NCBI GenBank assembly: GCA_012960035.1
Contig: DUBZ01000063.1
Span: 1 to 64,000, forward strand
Reading direction: 5' to 3'
Length of the DNA stretch: 64,000 nt
Source of the DNA: Myxococcales bacterium
GTDB taxonomy: Bacteria > Myxococcota_A > UBA9160 > UBA4427
A model generated the notes under the pieces. The model was given only the letters and a program-made list of their open reading frames with translations, had not been told where the DNA came from and made no database searches. Position numbers and translations under genes: made by a program. Positions 1-10,500 of this stretch are shown here, in pieces. Each line of letters begins with the position of its first letter. Within the stretch, counting starts at the first letter, position 1.

Positions 1-2067
1 CTTGAGGATCATACTGATTACTGTCATGACCCGTTCGTCGTCTTCCGCGATCAGCAAGACTTCGCCGCCCTCGAGTGAGCGGCTGCTCTCTTGTTCCGTC
101 TCGAGGGGGTCGGTTTGCATCGTGAGCGGGATGTGGATCGAGCAGACCGTTCCCTTGTTGGGTTCGCTCTCCAGCTCAAGCGAACCGCCAATTCCATCGA
201 GATAGCTAGCGAATACCGACAGGCCGAGTCCGGTTCCCTGGCCCGGTGGCTTGGTCGTGAAGAACGGCTCGAAAATCTTTGTGAGGTTTTCTTCCTCGAT
301 TCCAATCCCTGTATCCACGACCTCCACCCGGATAAAATCGACCGGTGGCGAGTTCGTTTCAGGAATTCCGATCTCTTGAGGCGGCAGGCGCACCTTGCAA
401 GTGGAAACTGTCAACTCGCCGCCATCGGGCATGGCGTCGCGTGCGTTCAATCCGAGATTCAGCATTCCGCTCTCGAAGCGTGCCGCATCGCCGCGGGTGA
501 GTAGTGTCTCCGGCGCGAGATTGGTGGTGACCCGGATCGATGCGTTCAGGCTACTTCTCAATAGGCGCACGGAATTTTCGATGCTCGCGTGGACATCGAT
601 GAGTTCATCCCCTGCGGGCTTCAAGCGGGCAAAGTCCAGAAGCTGACGCGTGAGTTCTGCGGCCTGCGTGCCGGCCATTCGCGAAGTAGTCGCCAACTTG
701 AGAGCATCGCTGTGTTCCGGCGAATCCTGGAAGCGGATTTCCAGCAGCTCGCTCGCTGACAGAATTGCCGTCAACAAGTTGTTGAAATCGTGCGCGATGC
801 CCCCCGCTAGCCGGCCGATCGCCTCCATCTTCGCGCCATGATTGAGCTTTGCGGTCAACGCTTCCTGTTCCGTCACATCGCGGGCAAAGCGGTGGTGCTC
901 GGTCGATCGGTCCCGTGGGCTTCTGACCAGAGACAACTCCAGGGAGAACGGGCTTCCGTCGAGACGAAGACCGTGCGACTTCAGTTCGCGCTTGCCCCCT
1001 CGCTCTAGGTCGTAGACAGCAGTCGCCACGGCTTCGCGGTCTTCCGGTGCGACCCACTCATCCGCAAGGGTTCCAATCATCGTATCCGGGTCGGATTGAT
1101 GCATCACGGCAAAGGCCGAATTGATTTCGGTGAAGCGACCATCGGTGTCGACGAAGGCAACGCCCTCGATCGCGGCCTCCATCGCTAGACGAAGTCGATT
1201 GATTTCCTCCGCGGCCTTTTTTCGTTCGCTGACTTCCACCGTCAGCTGCTCGTTGGCAGTACGAAGTTCAGCGACGCGCTCCTCTACGCGGGCCTCGAGT
1301 TTGGCGTTTGTCTCCCGGATGGTTTCGTGGCTCTGCTGGAGTTCGTCCAGCGAGTCAGAAAGTCTCGCGCGGTTTGCTCGGAGGTCGTGAGCACGGGTCT
1401 CTAGTTGATCGACGGCGGTGAGGAAAATAATTCCGCATAACAAGCTCCCGATTAAGGTGGTCGAGCCCATGCCAATGAGATAATGGAGAGAGAGATGCCC
1501 CGCGACAATGGGGCTGTCGTTGAACAACGGTGCGTACGGAACCAACTCTAGCTGCTCGAGTACGGTGAACGTTGTAGCAACCAAGGTCCACGTCCCGGCG
1601 CCAAGCAGCGTGGCTTTTTTGCCGAAGAGGGGAAGCGACGCCAGGACTCCGCCAATGAGTACTACCCACGCGTAGGGCACCGTCCATATCCCAAAAAAGT
1701 ACGAGAACACCACATTGCTAATGGTAAAGAGTTGGATGGGCGCATGGAGGAAGAGCGCGCTGTCATTGAATCGACCGCGGGCGGCAGCCAGGGAAACAAG
1801 ACCGAGCAGAAGCCATAGCCCCAGAACGCCGAACGAAAGCTGGGTCTGGACCTCGAGTGCGGCGGGGTCGATGAAAGGGACTTCCGCGGGGTGTTGCGCC
1901 GCATAATGCAGCAACCCGGTTGCGAAGATCACCAGGCCCGTGACGACCCCCGACACCAACGCAGACTTGCCGGCTGCGGACCAAGTGATGAGGTAGGAAT
2001 GGGAGCTGAGTTCGCTGAACGAGGGTTCTCGCGGTTTGAGGTCTCGTTGCCCGGTGTCAGCGCCCAT
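1..2067 (-). CDS. Hybrid histidine kinase, 3' end cut by window edge
   Basis: Reading the minus strand from an ATG at 2067 gives one open frame that runs off the left edge. It begins with about 200 residues holding five or six hydrophobic segments, then a short coiled coil and a PAS domain. The H-box follows ([19 protein letters not shown]), then the N-box ([18 protein letters not shown]), the G boxes ([19 protein letters not shown]), and the first residues of a receiver domain ([16 protein letters not shown]). By family knowledge it autophosphorylates the H-box His and passes phosphate to its own receiver. The input signal is unknown. The start is the first good ATG and is not supported by a clear ribosome binding site. 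The receiver Asp lies outside the window. Confidence 0.88.
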   Translation of the reverse strand, partial: MGADTGQRDLKPREPSFSELSSHSYLITWSAAGKSALVSGVVTGLVIFATGLLHYAAQHPAEVPFIDPAALEVQTQLSFGVLGLWLLLGLVSLAAARGRFNDSALFLHAPIQLFTISNVVFSYFFGIWTVPYAWVVLIGGVLASLPLFGKKATLLGAGTWTLVATTFTVLEQLELVPYAPLFNDSPIVAGHLSLHYLIGMGSTTLIGSLLCGIIFLTAVDQLETRAHDLRANRARLSDSLDELQQSHETIRETNAKLEARVEERVAELRTANEQLTVEVSERKKAAEEINRLRLAMEAAIEGVAFVDTDGRFTEINSAFAVMHQSDPDTMIGTLADEWVAPEDREAVATAVYDLERGGKRELKSHGLRLDGSPFSLELSLVRSPRDRSTEHHRFARDVTEQEALTAKLNHGAKMEAIGRLAGGIAHDFNNLLTAILSASELLEIRFQDSPEHSDALKLATTSRMAGTQAAELTRQLLDFARLKPAGDELIDVHASIENSVRLLRSSLNASIRVTTNLAPETLLTRGDAARFESGMLNLGLNARDAMPDGGELTVSTCKVRLPPQEIGIPETNSPPVDFIRVEVVDTGIGIEEENLTKIFEPFFTTKPPGQGTGLGLSVFASYLDGIGGSLELESEPNKGTVCSIHIPLTMQTDPLETEQESSRSLEGGEVLLIAEDDERVMTVISMILK

Positions 2068-2215
2068 AGCTATTAGGCCCCGTCATCGAAGACTTCGGAA
2101 TACATCTACGGACCCGTCATCAGGAGAGAGGTTAGGAACACATACGAAGTCTAGGACGCTTTGGCGGGGGGGGACACGAGATGATTTAAGCTGCGGCCTC
2201 AGTGAAATGCCCTAT

Positions 2216-2320
2216 TCAACGTGCGCGCAGTGACCTTGCTCCCCAGTTGATGTATTCGCTTATCGCTTCCCGCGCGCTCTCGCGATCGAGCCACGGGCGG
2301 CGGTAGATCAGTTGATCCAT
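2216..2320 (-). pseudogene. IS3-family OrfB transposase C-terminal scrap
   Basis: A 34-codon frame reads MDQLIYRRPWLDRESAREAI and continues SEYINW. This resembles the C-terminal part of IS3-type integrases (typical form: ELIYRRSWPTRAEARRAIFEYIE...). The match then stops and the frame ends in unrelated residues, so the FYN-x-RR-H end and everything upstream are missing. No terminal inverted repeats were found. I infer an old insertion now decayed between two kinase genes. The recognition is by eye only. Confidence 0.45.
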
Positions 2321-2374
2321 CCTTAAACGAAAACGGGCACGATTGCGCCGAGCGTCAAACCACGAAGATGCTGC

Positions 2375-4555
2375 TCAGCGATATTCGGATCGAGCCGCAA
2401 GGAGTCTCGCGACGGTTTCGGTCAAATCCTTCATCCGCAGCGGCTTCACTAGAAATTCTACATCTGGAAGTATCTGGTCAAATTCCGAACTCAGCCTCTC
2501 GGAATAACCGGACATCAAAACGGTCTTCATCTGGGGAAACACCTTGATGAGTTCGGCCGCAACAGCGGGACCATCCTTGCGCGGCATCACAACATCGGAA
2601 ACGAGCAGGTCGACTCGGACACCTGGCGCCATCGCGACGTTGACCGCCTCCTCGCCATCAGCCGCTTCGATCACGTCATAGCCCTGCTTCTGGAGTTGCA
2701 TTGACATGGTCTTGCGAATGCTCGACTCGTCATCCACCAGAAGGATCGTTGCACGCTCTCCCCGAGTTGCCCCCAGCACTGCCAAACTGCTTCGGGTCTC
2801 GCCTCCGACAGCCTTCGGGAAATAGACCGAAACCTTTGTCCCATTCCCGACCGAGCTTTGAATGTCGATGTGCCCTCCACATTGTCGCGCGATCCCATAT
2901 GTGGTGGCCAGGCCAAGCCCAGTCCCCTTGCCCGGCGGCTTGGTCGTAAAAAAGGGCTCAAACACCCGAGCCAGAACATCGGCGCTCATCCCTTCACCGG
3001 TGTCTATAACATCCAACCTTGCGTAGAGACCCGCCTCTATATGATCCGGCCGCCATGCATCGTCAGCATCAATCCCGACATGGTGGAGTGAGATGGAAAG
3101 TGTGCCGGGCTGTTCCATCGCGTCGCAGGCATTGAGGGCGAGATTCATCACAATTCGCTCTATCTGGACCGCATCAGCGGTCACATGCCATGTAGCCTCT
3201 TCTAGATCCATCACCAGCTCGACGTGCGGCGGCACAATGGTACTCAGTGTGGTTTCGAAATCTCGAAGCAACTGGCTGAGGCCCACATCCTCAAGCTTTA
3301 GATCTTGGCGACGGCTAAAGGCGAGCAGCTGCTGGATGATCATCGCGGCGCGGTCCACAGCCTTGACGATTTCCGTCGCTTCCTCGTGGGTGGAGGATTC
3401 CGAGTCCGTTTCGGTCGCGATACTTTCGCCGTATCCACCGATGATCGTCAGGAGATTATTGAAATCGTGCGCAATCCCACCGGCGAGCCGGCCCACCCCT
3501 TCCAGACGCTGCGACCGCTGCAGCTCTTCCTCTCTGCGCCGCAAGGTCGCCTCCGCGAGACGTTGCTGACGGAGATCGCGAAGGTAGGCAGTAAACTGAG
3601 GCGGCCCCTGAAGCCGGATACGCTGCACGAGTAATTCAACCGGAATTTCTCGGCCGTCGGCACACTTGCCTACAACCTCAACCACCGTATCCAGGATCCG
3701 CGTTTCGCCAGTTCGTAGATATCGAGCGAACCCCTTCTTATGAGTTTCAACCATTCCCTTCGGAATAAACAGTTCAGCGATATTGCGACCCAGAGCCTCG
3801 GAGCGGGTGAACCCGAACATTCGCTCAGCCGCGGGATTGAATTCTGTCACGCAACCCTGGGAATCACAGCTCACAATACCGCTGAGAGACGCGTCGAGAA
3901 TCGCGCTCTTTCTCGTTTCGCTGTCCTCGAGGTCGACGACCTTCCGCACCAGATCTGTGCGCAAGACCTCCAGATCCAGGGTCGCACGGCGCGCTGAGCG
4001 GTTCGTCGCAATTCCCATGAACGTCCCAAAACTCGCCGCCAGAACCAAATTGAAGAAGCTCGAAAAGGCTGCTCCCTCCACGGGAGCCGCAGGAAGGTTT
4101 CCCGTGAGTTCGAGCGCATAGAAAGCCGTATAGCCGGTGACAGCCACCAAGCCCGAGAAGACTGCCAAGCGTAGACCCAGAAAGAGAGAGGCCATCACCG
4201 GAAGCACCACGAACCAGACCAGGTACGGCGACTGCAGCCCCCCCTGGTGATAGGCCGGCACAAAGATCGGGCCTATGGACGCCAACACCAACAACCCCGC
4301 ACCCAACTCAATCGAGCGAGTGCGGCGAATGATGAACGGCGTGACGGTGAAGGCGGCCAGCGAAGTCCAGAAGACGATGGTCTGCGCGCGGCCGACATCG
4401 AGGTGCAAGTAGGCATTCACAAACCCGATCACGAGAGCGATCGCCACCGCCACCGAGATGCCGATCGGTAGATTCTCTCGGCGCGCTTCCAGCACACGGG
4501 GACCAGTTTGCCCCAATACATCCGGATCCCGACTCTCTGATCGATTTTTTACCAT
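2375..4555 (-). CDS. Membrane PAS hybrid histidine kinase with C-terminal receiver
   Basis: A 726-residue protein. Residues about 30-190 contain several hydrophobic segments that form a membrane sensor region with no recognisable family. A PAS domain follows (ILDASLSGIVSCDSQG onward), then the dimerisation H-box with His363 ([17 protein letters not shown]), the ATPase N and G boxes (NLALNACDAMEQPG, IDTGEGMS, GTGLGLATTYG), and a receiver with phosphoacceptor Asp654 (LLVSDVVMP) and the conserved Lys near the end (FLVKPL). There is no DNA-binding output, so phosphate would pass to a separate partner. It lies between another hybrid kinase downstream and a divergent one upstream. The ATG at 4555 is the first start that includes the membrane region. 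Confidence 0.92.
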   Translation of the reverse strand: MVKNRSESRDPDVLGQTGPRVLEARRENLPIGISVAVAIALVIGFVNAYLHLDVGRAQTIVFWTSLAAFTVTPFIIRRTRSIELGAGLLVLASIGPIFVPAYHQGGLQSPYLVWFVVLPVMASLFLGLRLAVFSGLVAVTGYTAFYALELTGNLPAAPVEGAAFSSFFNLVLAASFGTFMGIATNRSARRATLDLEVLRTDLVRKVVDLEDSETRKSAILDASLSGIVSCDSQGCVTEFNPAAERMFGFTRSEALGRNIAELFIPKGMVETHKKGFARYLRTGETRILDTVVEVVGKCADGREIPVELLVQRIRLQGPPQFTAYLRDLRQQRLAEATLRRREEELQRSQRLEGVGRLAGGIAHDFNNLLTIIGGYGESIATETDSESSTHEEATEIVKAVDRAAMIIQQLLAFSRRQDLKLEDVGLSQLLRDFETTLSTIVPPHVELVMDLEEATWHVTADAVQIERIVMNLALNACDAMEQPGTLSISLHHVGIDADDAWRPDHIEAGLYARLDVIDTGEGMSADVLARVFEPFFTTKPPGKGTGLGLATTYGIARQCGGHIDIQSSVGNGTKVSVYFPKAVGGETRSSLAVLGATRGERATILLVDDESSIRKTMSMQLQKQGYDVIEAADGEEAVNVAMAPGVRVDLLVSDVVMPRKDGPAVAAELIKVFPQMKTVLMSGYSERLSSEFDQILPDVEFLVKPLRMKDLTETVARLLAARSEYR

Positions 4556-4870
4556 GGCTCCACCTGCGATTTTTCTGGAGGCGGCGGGGACAAGCGGGCC
4601 CCGCTGCCCTCCCCCACTTTATCTCAAGCTTCCCTCGCCGCATCCTTCTGATTGAACCCACCGCTGCGAATGCGTACTCTCTCGGCGCACGGTTATACCA
4701 CGGGCCGTGGACGTCAGTTCGCCTAGGTGTGATAAAAACCCCGTGCGCAACGGTCCGCCGAGAATTCCCTCATCGCTCGTAGCCGCTTTAGGAGCTGATT
4801 CATTCCGGTATCAATCCTGCGTATACCAAGCAGTAACAGGTTGAAGCATTCGCAGGGGGGGACCATCGTC
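4556..4870. other. Divergent intergenic region between two kinase genes
   Basis: This stretch separates the kinase read leftward from 4555 and the small ORF plus kinase read rightward from 4871. It must hold promoters for both directions. I see no convincing -35/-10 pair, palindrome or coding frame. Confidence 0.4.
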
Positions 4871-5011
4871 ATGCCCGTCAAAGATATCCAAATTTCAGCC
4901 CAGACCGAACTTCAGCCCCAACGCTACCCGGGGATGAAGAACCTTTTCGGGCCAGCTTCCAGCCAGAGTCCTGCGCCGATGGATCGCGAAAATCGAGCGT
5001 ATCCCCAATGA
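4871..5011 (+). CDS. Candidate 46-residue leader ORF overlapping a kinase start
   Basis: An ATG at 4871, after a G-rich tract (CAGGGGGGGACC) that could act as a ribosome binding site, opens a 46-codon frame starting MPVKDIQISAQTELQPQRYP and ending AYPQ. Its TGA overlaps the ATG of the next gene (ATGA, 5008-5011), the usual arrangement for translational coupling. The peptide has no membrane segment and matches nothing I know. It could be a small protein, a coupling leader, or chance. The overlap and the G-rich site are the only support. Confidence 0.35.
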   Translation: MPVKDIQISAQTELQPQRYPGMKNLFGPASSQSPAPMDRENRAYPQ

Positions 5012-7257
5012 AAGTATGGCTCATCCCCACCGCCATCGCGGTCTGTCTCCAGCTCTGGCTCAATCTCTACGTGTTGGCCCATCCGCCCGTACGGCCCATA
5101 CGGGCTGCACTCCACGCCATGCTCTTCGCCGCACTGCTCTTCACAGTTGGCGACCTCCTGGCAAGCTTCGTTTCCACCAACGGAACCGAACGCTGGGCCG
5201 GACTGATCCTTCTGTACACCGGGTTGATCTTCATAAGCCCGACCTGGTGGCTCTTGGCCTTGCGCTACTGCGAAGCCCAACAACTGGGTCTGGACTTCAC
5301 GCGGAAGAACTGGGTCTACATTCCGTTCCTACTCGCTGGCCTTCTGTGGATCGGCCTCGTCACCAATCCGCTGCACGACCAATTCATTACGCCGCGGCTT
5401 ACAGGAGCCAGCGAATTCCACTGGATGTTTTGGTGGAACGCCGTACAAAGTTACGCATTATTGATGGGCGTAGCGGGCCTATATGGAACGCTGATCCTCC
5501 GGCAACGTCGTGGTGCGACTCGAAAACAGCTCATCATTCTTCTCTCTGCGACCCTCGCCACCGCGATCGCAAGCGCGATGTACGTTTTCTTCCCCGACGA
5601 GATCCCCTTCGATCCCACATCCATCGGGGTCTGCATTTCGAGCATCCTCTTTATCTATGGCATTCGTGGATCCCGGCTCTTTTCATTAAGTCCAGTAGAC
5701 CTGACTACGGTGATCCACAGCCACCCCGCCGGAGTTCTCGTTATCGATTCCACTGGCCAGCTTCTCTACGCCAACCAAGCGGCAGACACTCTTCTCGCTT
5801 CCAAACGACTGCCTGTCGAAGACGACCCTTTCCTGAGCCTGTCTCGGATCCTCAGCCTGCCTGAATCCCGAGACCAAGCGATCGAGCCGCGACAGCTGCA
5901 GAAGGAACTCCTCAAAGTCGATCAACCCGCCCACGGACACTTGTTCCGATTCGGAGACGACCGCGAAGGCTGGCTGAAAATCGAAAGTGTTCCACTCCCT
6001 GGACGGAGGCAGACCATTCGCGCCTGGAGCCTTTTGCTCGCCGACCAGACCGCCTCCAAAAACGCTGCAGACGCGATTCAAGCCAGCGAAATTGCCATTC
6101 TCCGGTCTCGCAATCTAGAAAGCCTTGGCGTCATGGCGGGCGGCATCGCCCACGACTTCAACAACCTTCTCCAGGGCATACTTGGCAACACCGACTTGGC
6201 ACTCGAGGAGGTGGCCGCACAGTCAACACTCCGCGAACACCTCTTAGACATCGAAGAAGCTTCTCTTCGAGCGGGCAAGCTCGTCGCACAACTTCTCTTA
6301 TTCACAGGCGCTGCAATCACCGAAAAGCGAGATCTCGACTTCGCAGAGACCATTGCTCAAATCGCAGAATTTGCCGCCTCTTCAATTCCGGATCGGGTCA
6401 CTTTCGAGATCTCTCAGCCCACTGACCTCCCGATGATTCGTGTAGACCCCGATCAAATCGAACAGGCAGTCGTCAATTTAATCGTGAACGCATCTGAAGC
6501 CATCGGCGACGAAACGGGGACCATCCGACTCGCGGTCAGTGCCGAACAAGTCACATCCGAAAACGTCGACTCGCTCAACCTTGTTAGCCCCATCCCGTCA
6601 GGTCTCTATATGAAAATTGAGATCACCGATGACGGAGAGGGCATGTCCAAGGAGGTACGCGCCCGAATATTCGAGCCTTTCTATTCCACCAGATTTCCGG
6701 GCCGCGGCCTTGGTTTGTCCGCACTGCTCGGAATCGTACGGACGCATTCGGGCGGACTCTCCGTGCAGACCCAAGCCACTGAGGGAACGTGTGCCTCGGT
6801 CTATCTGCCAGCACTGGAGGACGCCGCTCAACAGCCTGCCCTTTCCGCGCCACCGATCCCCGCGACCAGCGATCTTCGTGTGCTGGTCGTCGATGACGAA
6901 CACGCGGTGCGCTCGGTCTGTACACGCGCCCTACGCCTAGCGGGAGCCGACGTCGTCGAGGCGGAGACGGGTGAGGCCGCTGTCGACTACGCCACAGAGC
7001 ACGATTTCGATGTCGCGATTGTCGACCTGACCATGCCTGGCATCGGCGGGCTGGAAACCGCCCGTCAACTCCGGTCCCTCCACCCCGATCTACGCATCAT
7101 CTTGTCCAGCGGCCACAGGGATACCGACATTCAGGCCAAAATTGACTCGGATCTGATTTGTGAGTTTCTTCACAAACCCTATCGGCCCTCGGAACTCTTA
7201 GGTCTGCTGAATCAACTTCTCGACACGAAGCTGGATCTCAATCCTGGCCCCGTGTAG
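5008..7257 (+). CDS. 7TM-type hybrid histidine kinase with receiver
   Basis: A 749-residue protein. The first ~215 residues contain about seven hydrophobic helices and look like the 7TM N-terminal region of histidine kinases. They are followed by a PAS domain (VLVIDSTGQLLYANQAAD), a H-box with His382 ([19 protein letters not shown]), N-box (NLIVNASEAIGDETG), G boxes (ITDDGEGMS, GRGLGLSALLGIVR), and a receiver with Asp673 (VAIVDLTMPG) and Lys in FLHKPYRP. It senses an unknown cue at the inner membrane and has no DNA-binding output domain. Its last 20 bp overlap the convergent DUF3240 gene. It is the third hybrid kinase in a row, the other two being on the opposite strand. Confidence 0.92.
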   Translation: MKVWLIPTAIAVCLQLWLNLYVLAHPPVRPIRAALHAMLFAALLFTVGDLLASFVSTNGTERWAGLILLYTGLIFISPTWWLLALRYCEAQQLGLDFTRKNWVYIPFLLAGLLWIGLVTNPLHDQFITPRLTGASEFHWMFWWNAVQSYALLMGVAGLYGTLILRQRRGATRKQLIILLSATLATAIASAMYVFFPDEIPFDPTSIGVCISSILFIYGIRGSRLFSLSPVDLTTVIHSHPAGVLVIDSTGQLLYANQAADTLLASKRLPVEDDPFLSLSRILSLPESRDQAIEPRQLQKELLKVDQPAHGHLFRFGDDREGWLKIESVPLPGRRQTIRAWSLLLADQTASKNAADAIQASEIAILRSRNLESLGVMAGGIAHDFNNLLQGILGNTDLALEEVAAQSTLREHLLDIEEASLRAGKLVAQLLLFTGAAITEKRDLDFAETIAQIAEFAASSIPDRVTFEISQPTDLPMIRVDPDQIEQAVVNLIVNASEAIGDETGTIRLAVSAEQVTSENVDSLNLVSPIPSGLYMKIEITDDGEGMSKEVRARIFEPFYSTRFPGRGLGLSALLGIVRTHSGGLSVQTQATEGTCASVYLPALEDAAQQPALSAPPIPATSDLRVLVVDDEHAVRSVCTRALRLAGADVVEAETGEAAVDYATEHDFDVAIVDLTMPGIGGLETARQLRSLHPDLRIILSSGHRDTDIQAKIDSDLICEFLHKPYRPSELLGLLNQLLDTKLDLNPGPV

Positions 7258-7570
7258 GTACCGAAGGCGGCGTGACGATCGGACCCGCTGCAAGAACCGG
7301 TGTGATCCAGAAATGAAGACCCGCGCCTCCGAAGTGCTCTGCCAGGCCTTGAACGATGGACTCGGCCTGCTCCTGGGATAGCTGCAGCCAGAATGCGGTT
7401 CGCCGCTGCTGGCCGGCGACCTGTTCTGCCGTCGAGAGGCGTTCTGGATGCACTCCATGGCCGTGGCAAGGTGCGGTCATGAAGCCCGCGTAATTCGCTT
7501 CGAGTAGCCAATCGACGAGACGTTCCTCGAGCTCGGGCGTCGCGATCAGCGTGAGTAAGCAGTCGTTCAA
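7238..7570 (-). CDS. DUF3240 family protein, last gene of the metal efflux operon
   Basis: A 110-residue soluble protein with the length and beta-alpha pattern of DUF3240, a family often found beside heavy-metal RND pumps. The start is a TTG at 7570 that overlaps the CzcA stop as TTGA (7567-7570), continuing a chain of coupled genes. It contains the segment MTAPCHGHGVHPERLSTAEQ, whose Cys and His residues could touch metal, but this is inference. A role as a small PII-like or regulatory accessory to the pump is possible. No function is established here. Its 3' end runs 20 bp into the convergent kinase gene. Confidence 0.75.
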   Translation of the reverse strand: MNDCLLTLIATPELEERLVDWLLEANYAGFMTAPCHGHGVHPERLSTAEQVAGQQRRTAFWLQLSQEQAESIVQGLAEHFGGAGLHFWITPVLAAGPIVTPPSVPTRGQD

Positions 7571-10500
7571 GGTGTGGCCTCCCGGCAGCCCCGCAGCGAA
7601 AGCCAGCGATAGAGAATTGGAAGAAGAATAAGAGTCAGAGCCGTCGCACTCACGAGGCCGCCTGTGACCACGATTGCGAGGGGACGCTGAAGCTCGGCCC
7701 CGGGACCGCTTGCGACGAGGAGTGGAGAGAGGCCGAGAGCGGTACTGGCCGCAGTCATGAGGACGGGCCGCAAGCGACGCGCAGCGCCATCACGAACGAC
7801 TTCCTCGATCGGAACGCCTTCCGCCACAAGTTGGTTGAAGGTCGTGACGAGGACGACACCGTTGAGTACGGCGACGCCTAGTAGCGTGATGAAACCGATC
7901 GTCGCGGGGACCGAGAGATACTCGCCCGAGGCCCAAAGGGCCATGATTCCTCCGATCAAGGCGAGCGGAATGTTGACGAGCACGAGTCCGGCCTGCGCCA
8001 TGGAGCGAAAGGTCGAGAGGAGCAGCAGAAAAATCAGCGTCAACGAAACCGGAACGACCAGGGCCAGTCGCGCTGAAGCCCGTTGCTGGTTTTCGAATTG
8101 GCCGCCCCATTCGATTCGCGATCCCGCCGGCAGGGTGATCTCTTCTTCGACGCGACGTTTGGCATTCTCGACGAAGCCCACGAGGTCGCGCCCGCGCACA
8201 TTCGCCGTCACGACGACGAGGCGAGAGGCCCCTTCCCGATTGATCTGCACAGGGCCTTCGACGCGACGCAGAGTGGCGACCTGCGAGAGCGGGATCGGTT
8301 CGGAGCGAGAAGTAGGAAGCTGAAGATTCATGAAATCGATGGGCGACTCTCGAAGAAGCGGACTGCCGCGCAACATGATCGGGATTCGACGAACCCCCGA
8401 ATAGATCGTTCCCGCATGCAGTCCCTCGAGCCTTGCTCGCAGCCGCTCCTGCAATTCCTCGACGGACAGCCCAAGACGTCCGGCCTCGAGGGGATCGATT
8501 TCAACCTCCAGGTACTCGGCCCCTTCCGAGAGGGTGCGAAAGACGTCTTCGGCGCCATCGAGCCCCTTGAGTAGTCTTGCGATCTCGTCGCCGCTTTCAC
8601 TGAGGGCTTCCAGACTGGCGCCGAACAACTTCACTGCGACATCACCGCGAACCCCGGTGAGCATTTCAGAGACCCGCATTTCGATGGGTTGTGTGAATCC
8701 GTAGGCAATGCCGGGAAAGTCAACCATGACGGCGCGGATTCGGTCGAGCAGAGCGTCCGTAGAATCCACCTCCCATTCCGAACGGGGTTGGAGCACGAGA
8801 AATGCATCGGTTTGATTCAGGCCCATCGGGTCGAGGCCGATCTCGTCCGACCCTGTTCGAGCGACGACGCCAAGAACCTCGGGAACGCGATCGATGAGCG
8901 CCCTTTCGACTCGCAGGTCGAGGTCGAGCGAATTGCCAAGACTGATCGAAGGCAGCTTCTCGAGCTGAACGATCATGGTTCCCTCGTTCATGCTCGGCAA
9001 GAAGATTCGACCGATGCGGGGATACAGAAGCATCGCGAAGATGAGCAGGATCGCGGCACCTGCCAGCACTTGCCGCTCATGCGCAAACGCCCACTCGAGA
9101 CTCCGGCGATAGCGAGCCTCTAGCCATCGCATAAAACGCGGGCCCTGCCCGCTTCCGGGGCGAATCAATACAGAGGCGACAACGGGAAGAACCGTGAGCG
9201 AGATTGCGAGAGAGGAGATCAGCGCGAAGACGATGGTGAGGGCGACCGGGATGAAGAGTTTTCCCTCGAGGCCTTCGAGGGTGAGGAGTGGAAGGAAGAC
9301 GAGAACGATGATCGTTGTGCCGGCGACGACGGGCAGAGCGACTTCGCGTACGGATCGATAGATCACATGCAGGCGGGGAAGGAGACTTCCGGCGGAACGG
9401 CCGAGGTTTGAAACCGTATTCTCGATGACGACGACCGCGGAGTCGACCAACATTCCGATCGCGATCACGAGTCCGCCGAGACTCATCAAATTCGCGGAAA
9501 GCTCAAACTGCCTCATCCAGATGAAGGTCGAGAGAACAGACAAGGGCAGGACGAGGGCAACCGTAAAGGCCGCGCGCCAGTCTGCGAGAAACGCGATCAG
9601 CACGATGATCACGAGGACGACTGCACTCAGCAGCGCCCCTTGAACGGCTCCCACCGCAGTCCGGATGAGTTCGCCACGGTCGTAGAAGACCCGGATTTCG
9701 ACCCCTTCCGGAAGACTCGGCTGCAGTTCGGCCAATTTGGCTCGAACAGCCTCGACCACGTTCTGAGCGTTCGCGCCACGCAGCGACAAGACGAGCCCCT
9801 GCACCACTTCGCCTACACCGTCCCGAGTCACCGCGCCGTAGCGCGCCAGCGACCCGAACTGGACGTCTGCAATCTCTCCGACTCGCACCGGCTCGATCGG
9901 ATGACTGCGCACGACCACGGCGCGAAGTTCATCGAGGGTTCGAATACTCCCTTCCGCGCGCACCAGCAGGACCTCTTCACCGTCCACCAAGCGACCGGCG
10001 CCGTCGTTCTGGTTGTTCTCCACGATGGCGTTGCGAAGCTCATGCAGACTGATGCCTTGGGCGAGCATCGCCTCCGAACGGGGCATCACTTCGAAAGTTT
10101 CGACATGCCCGCCTAACGGGTTCACGTCCGCGACTCCGGCAACGGTTCGCAGCGCCGGTCGGATGACCCAGTCCAGGAGTGCACGCCTCTCGCGCAGATC
10201 GAGCGTTCCACCCTCGATCGTAAACATGAACATCTCACCGAGCGGGGTGGTCATGGGCGCAACGCCGCCGCTCGTGCCGGGGGGGAGGTCCTCCCAGATT
10301 CCTGCGAGGCGCTCAAGAACTTGCTGTCGCGCCCAGTAGATGTCGGTCCCATCCTCGAAGTCGACCGTAACGTCGCAGAGCGCGTATTTCGTCACCGATC
10401 GCAGAGTCGTCTGTCGGGGGATGCCCAGGATCTCGACCTCGATCGGCCCGGTGATCCGCATTTCGACTTCTTCGGGTGTCATGCCCGGCGCGCGCACGAT

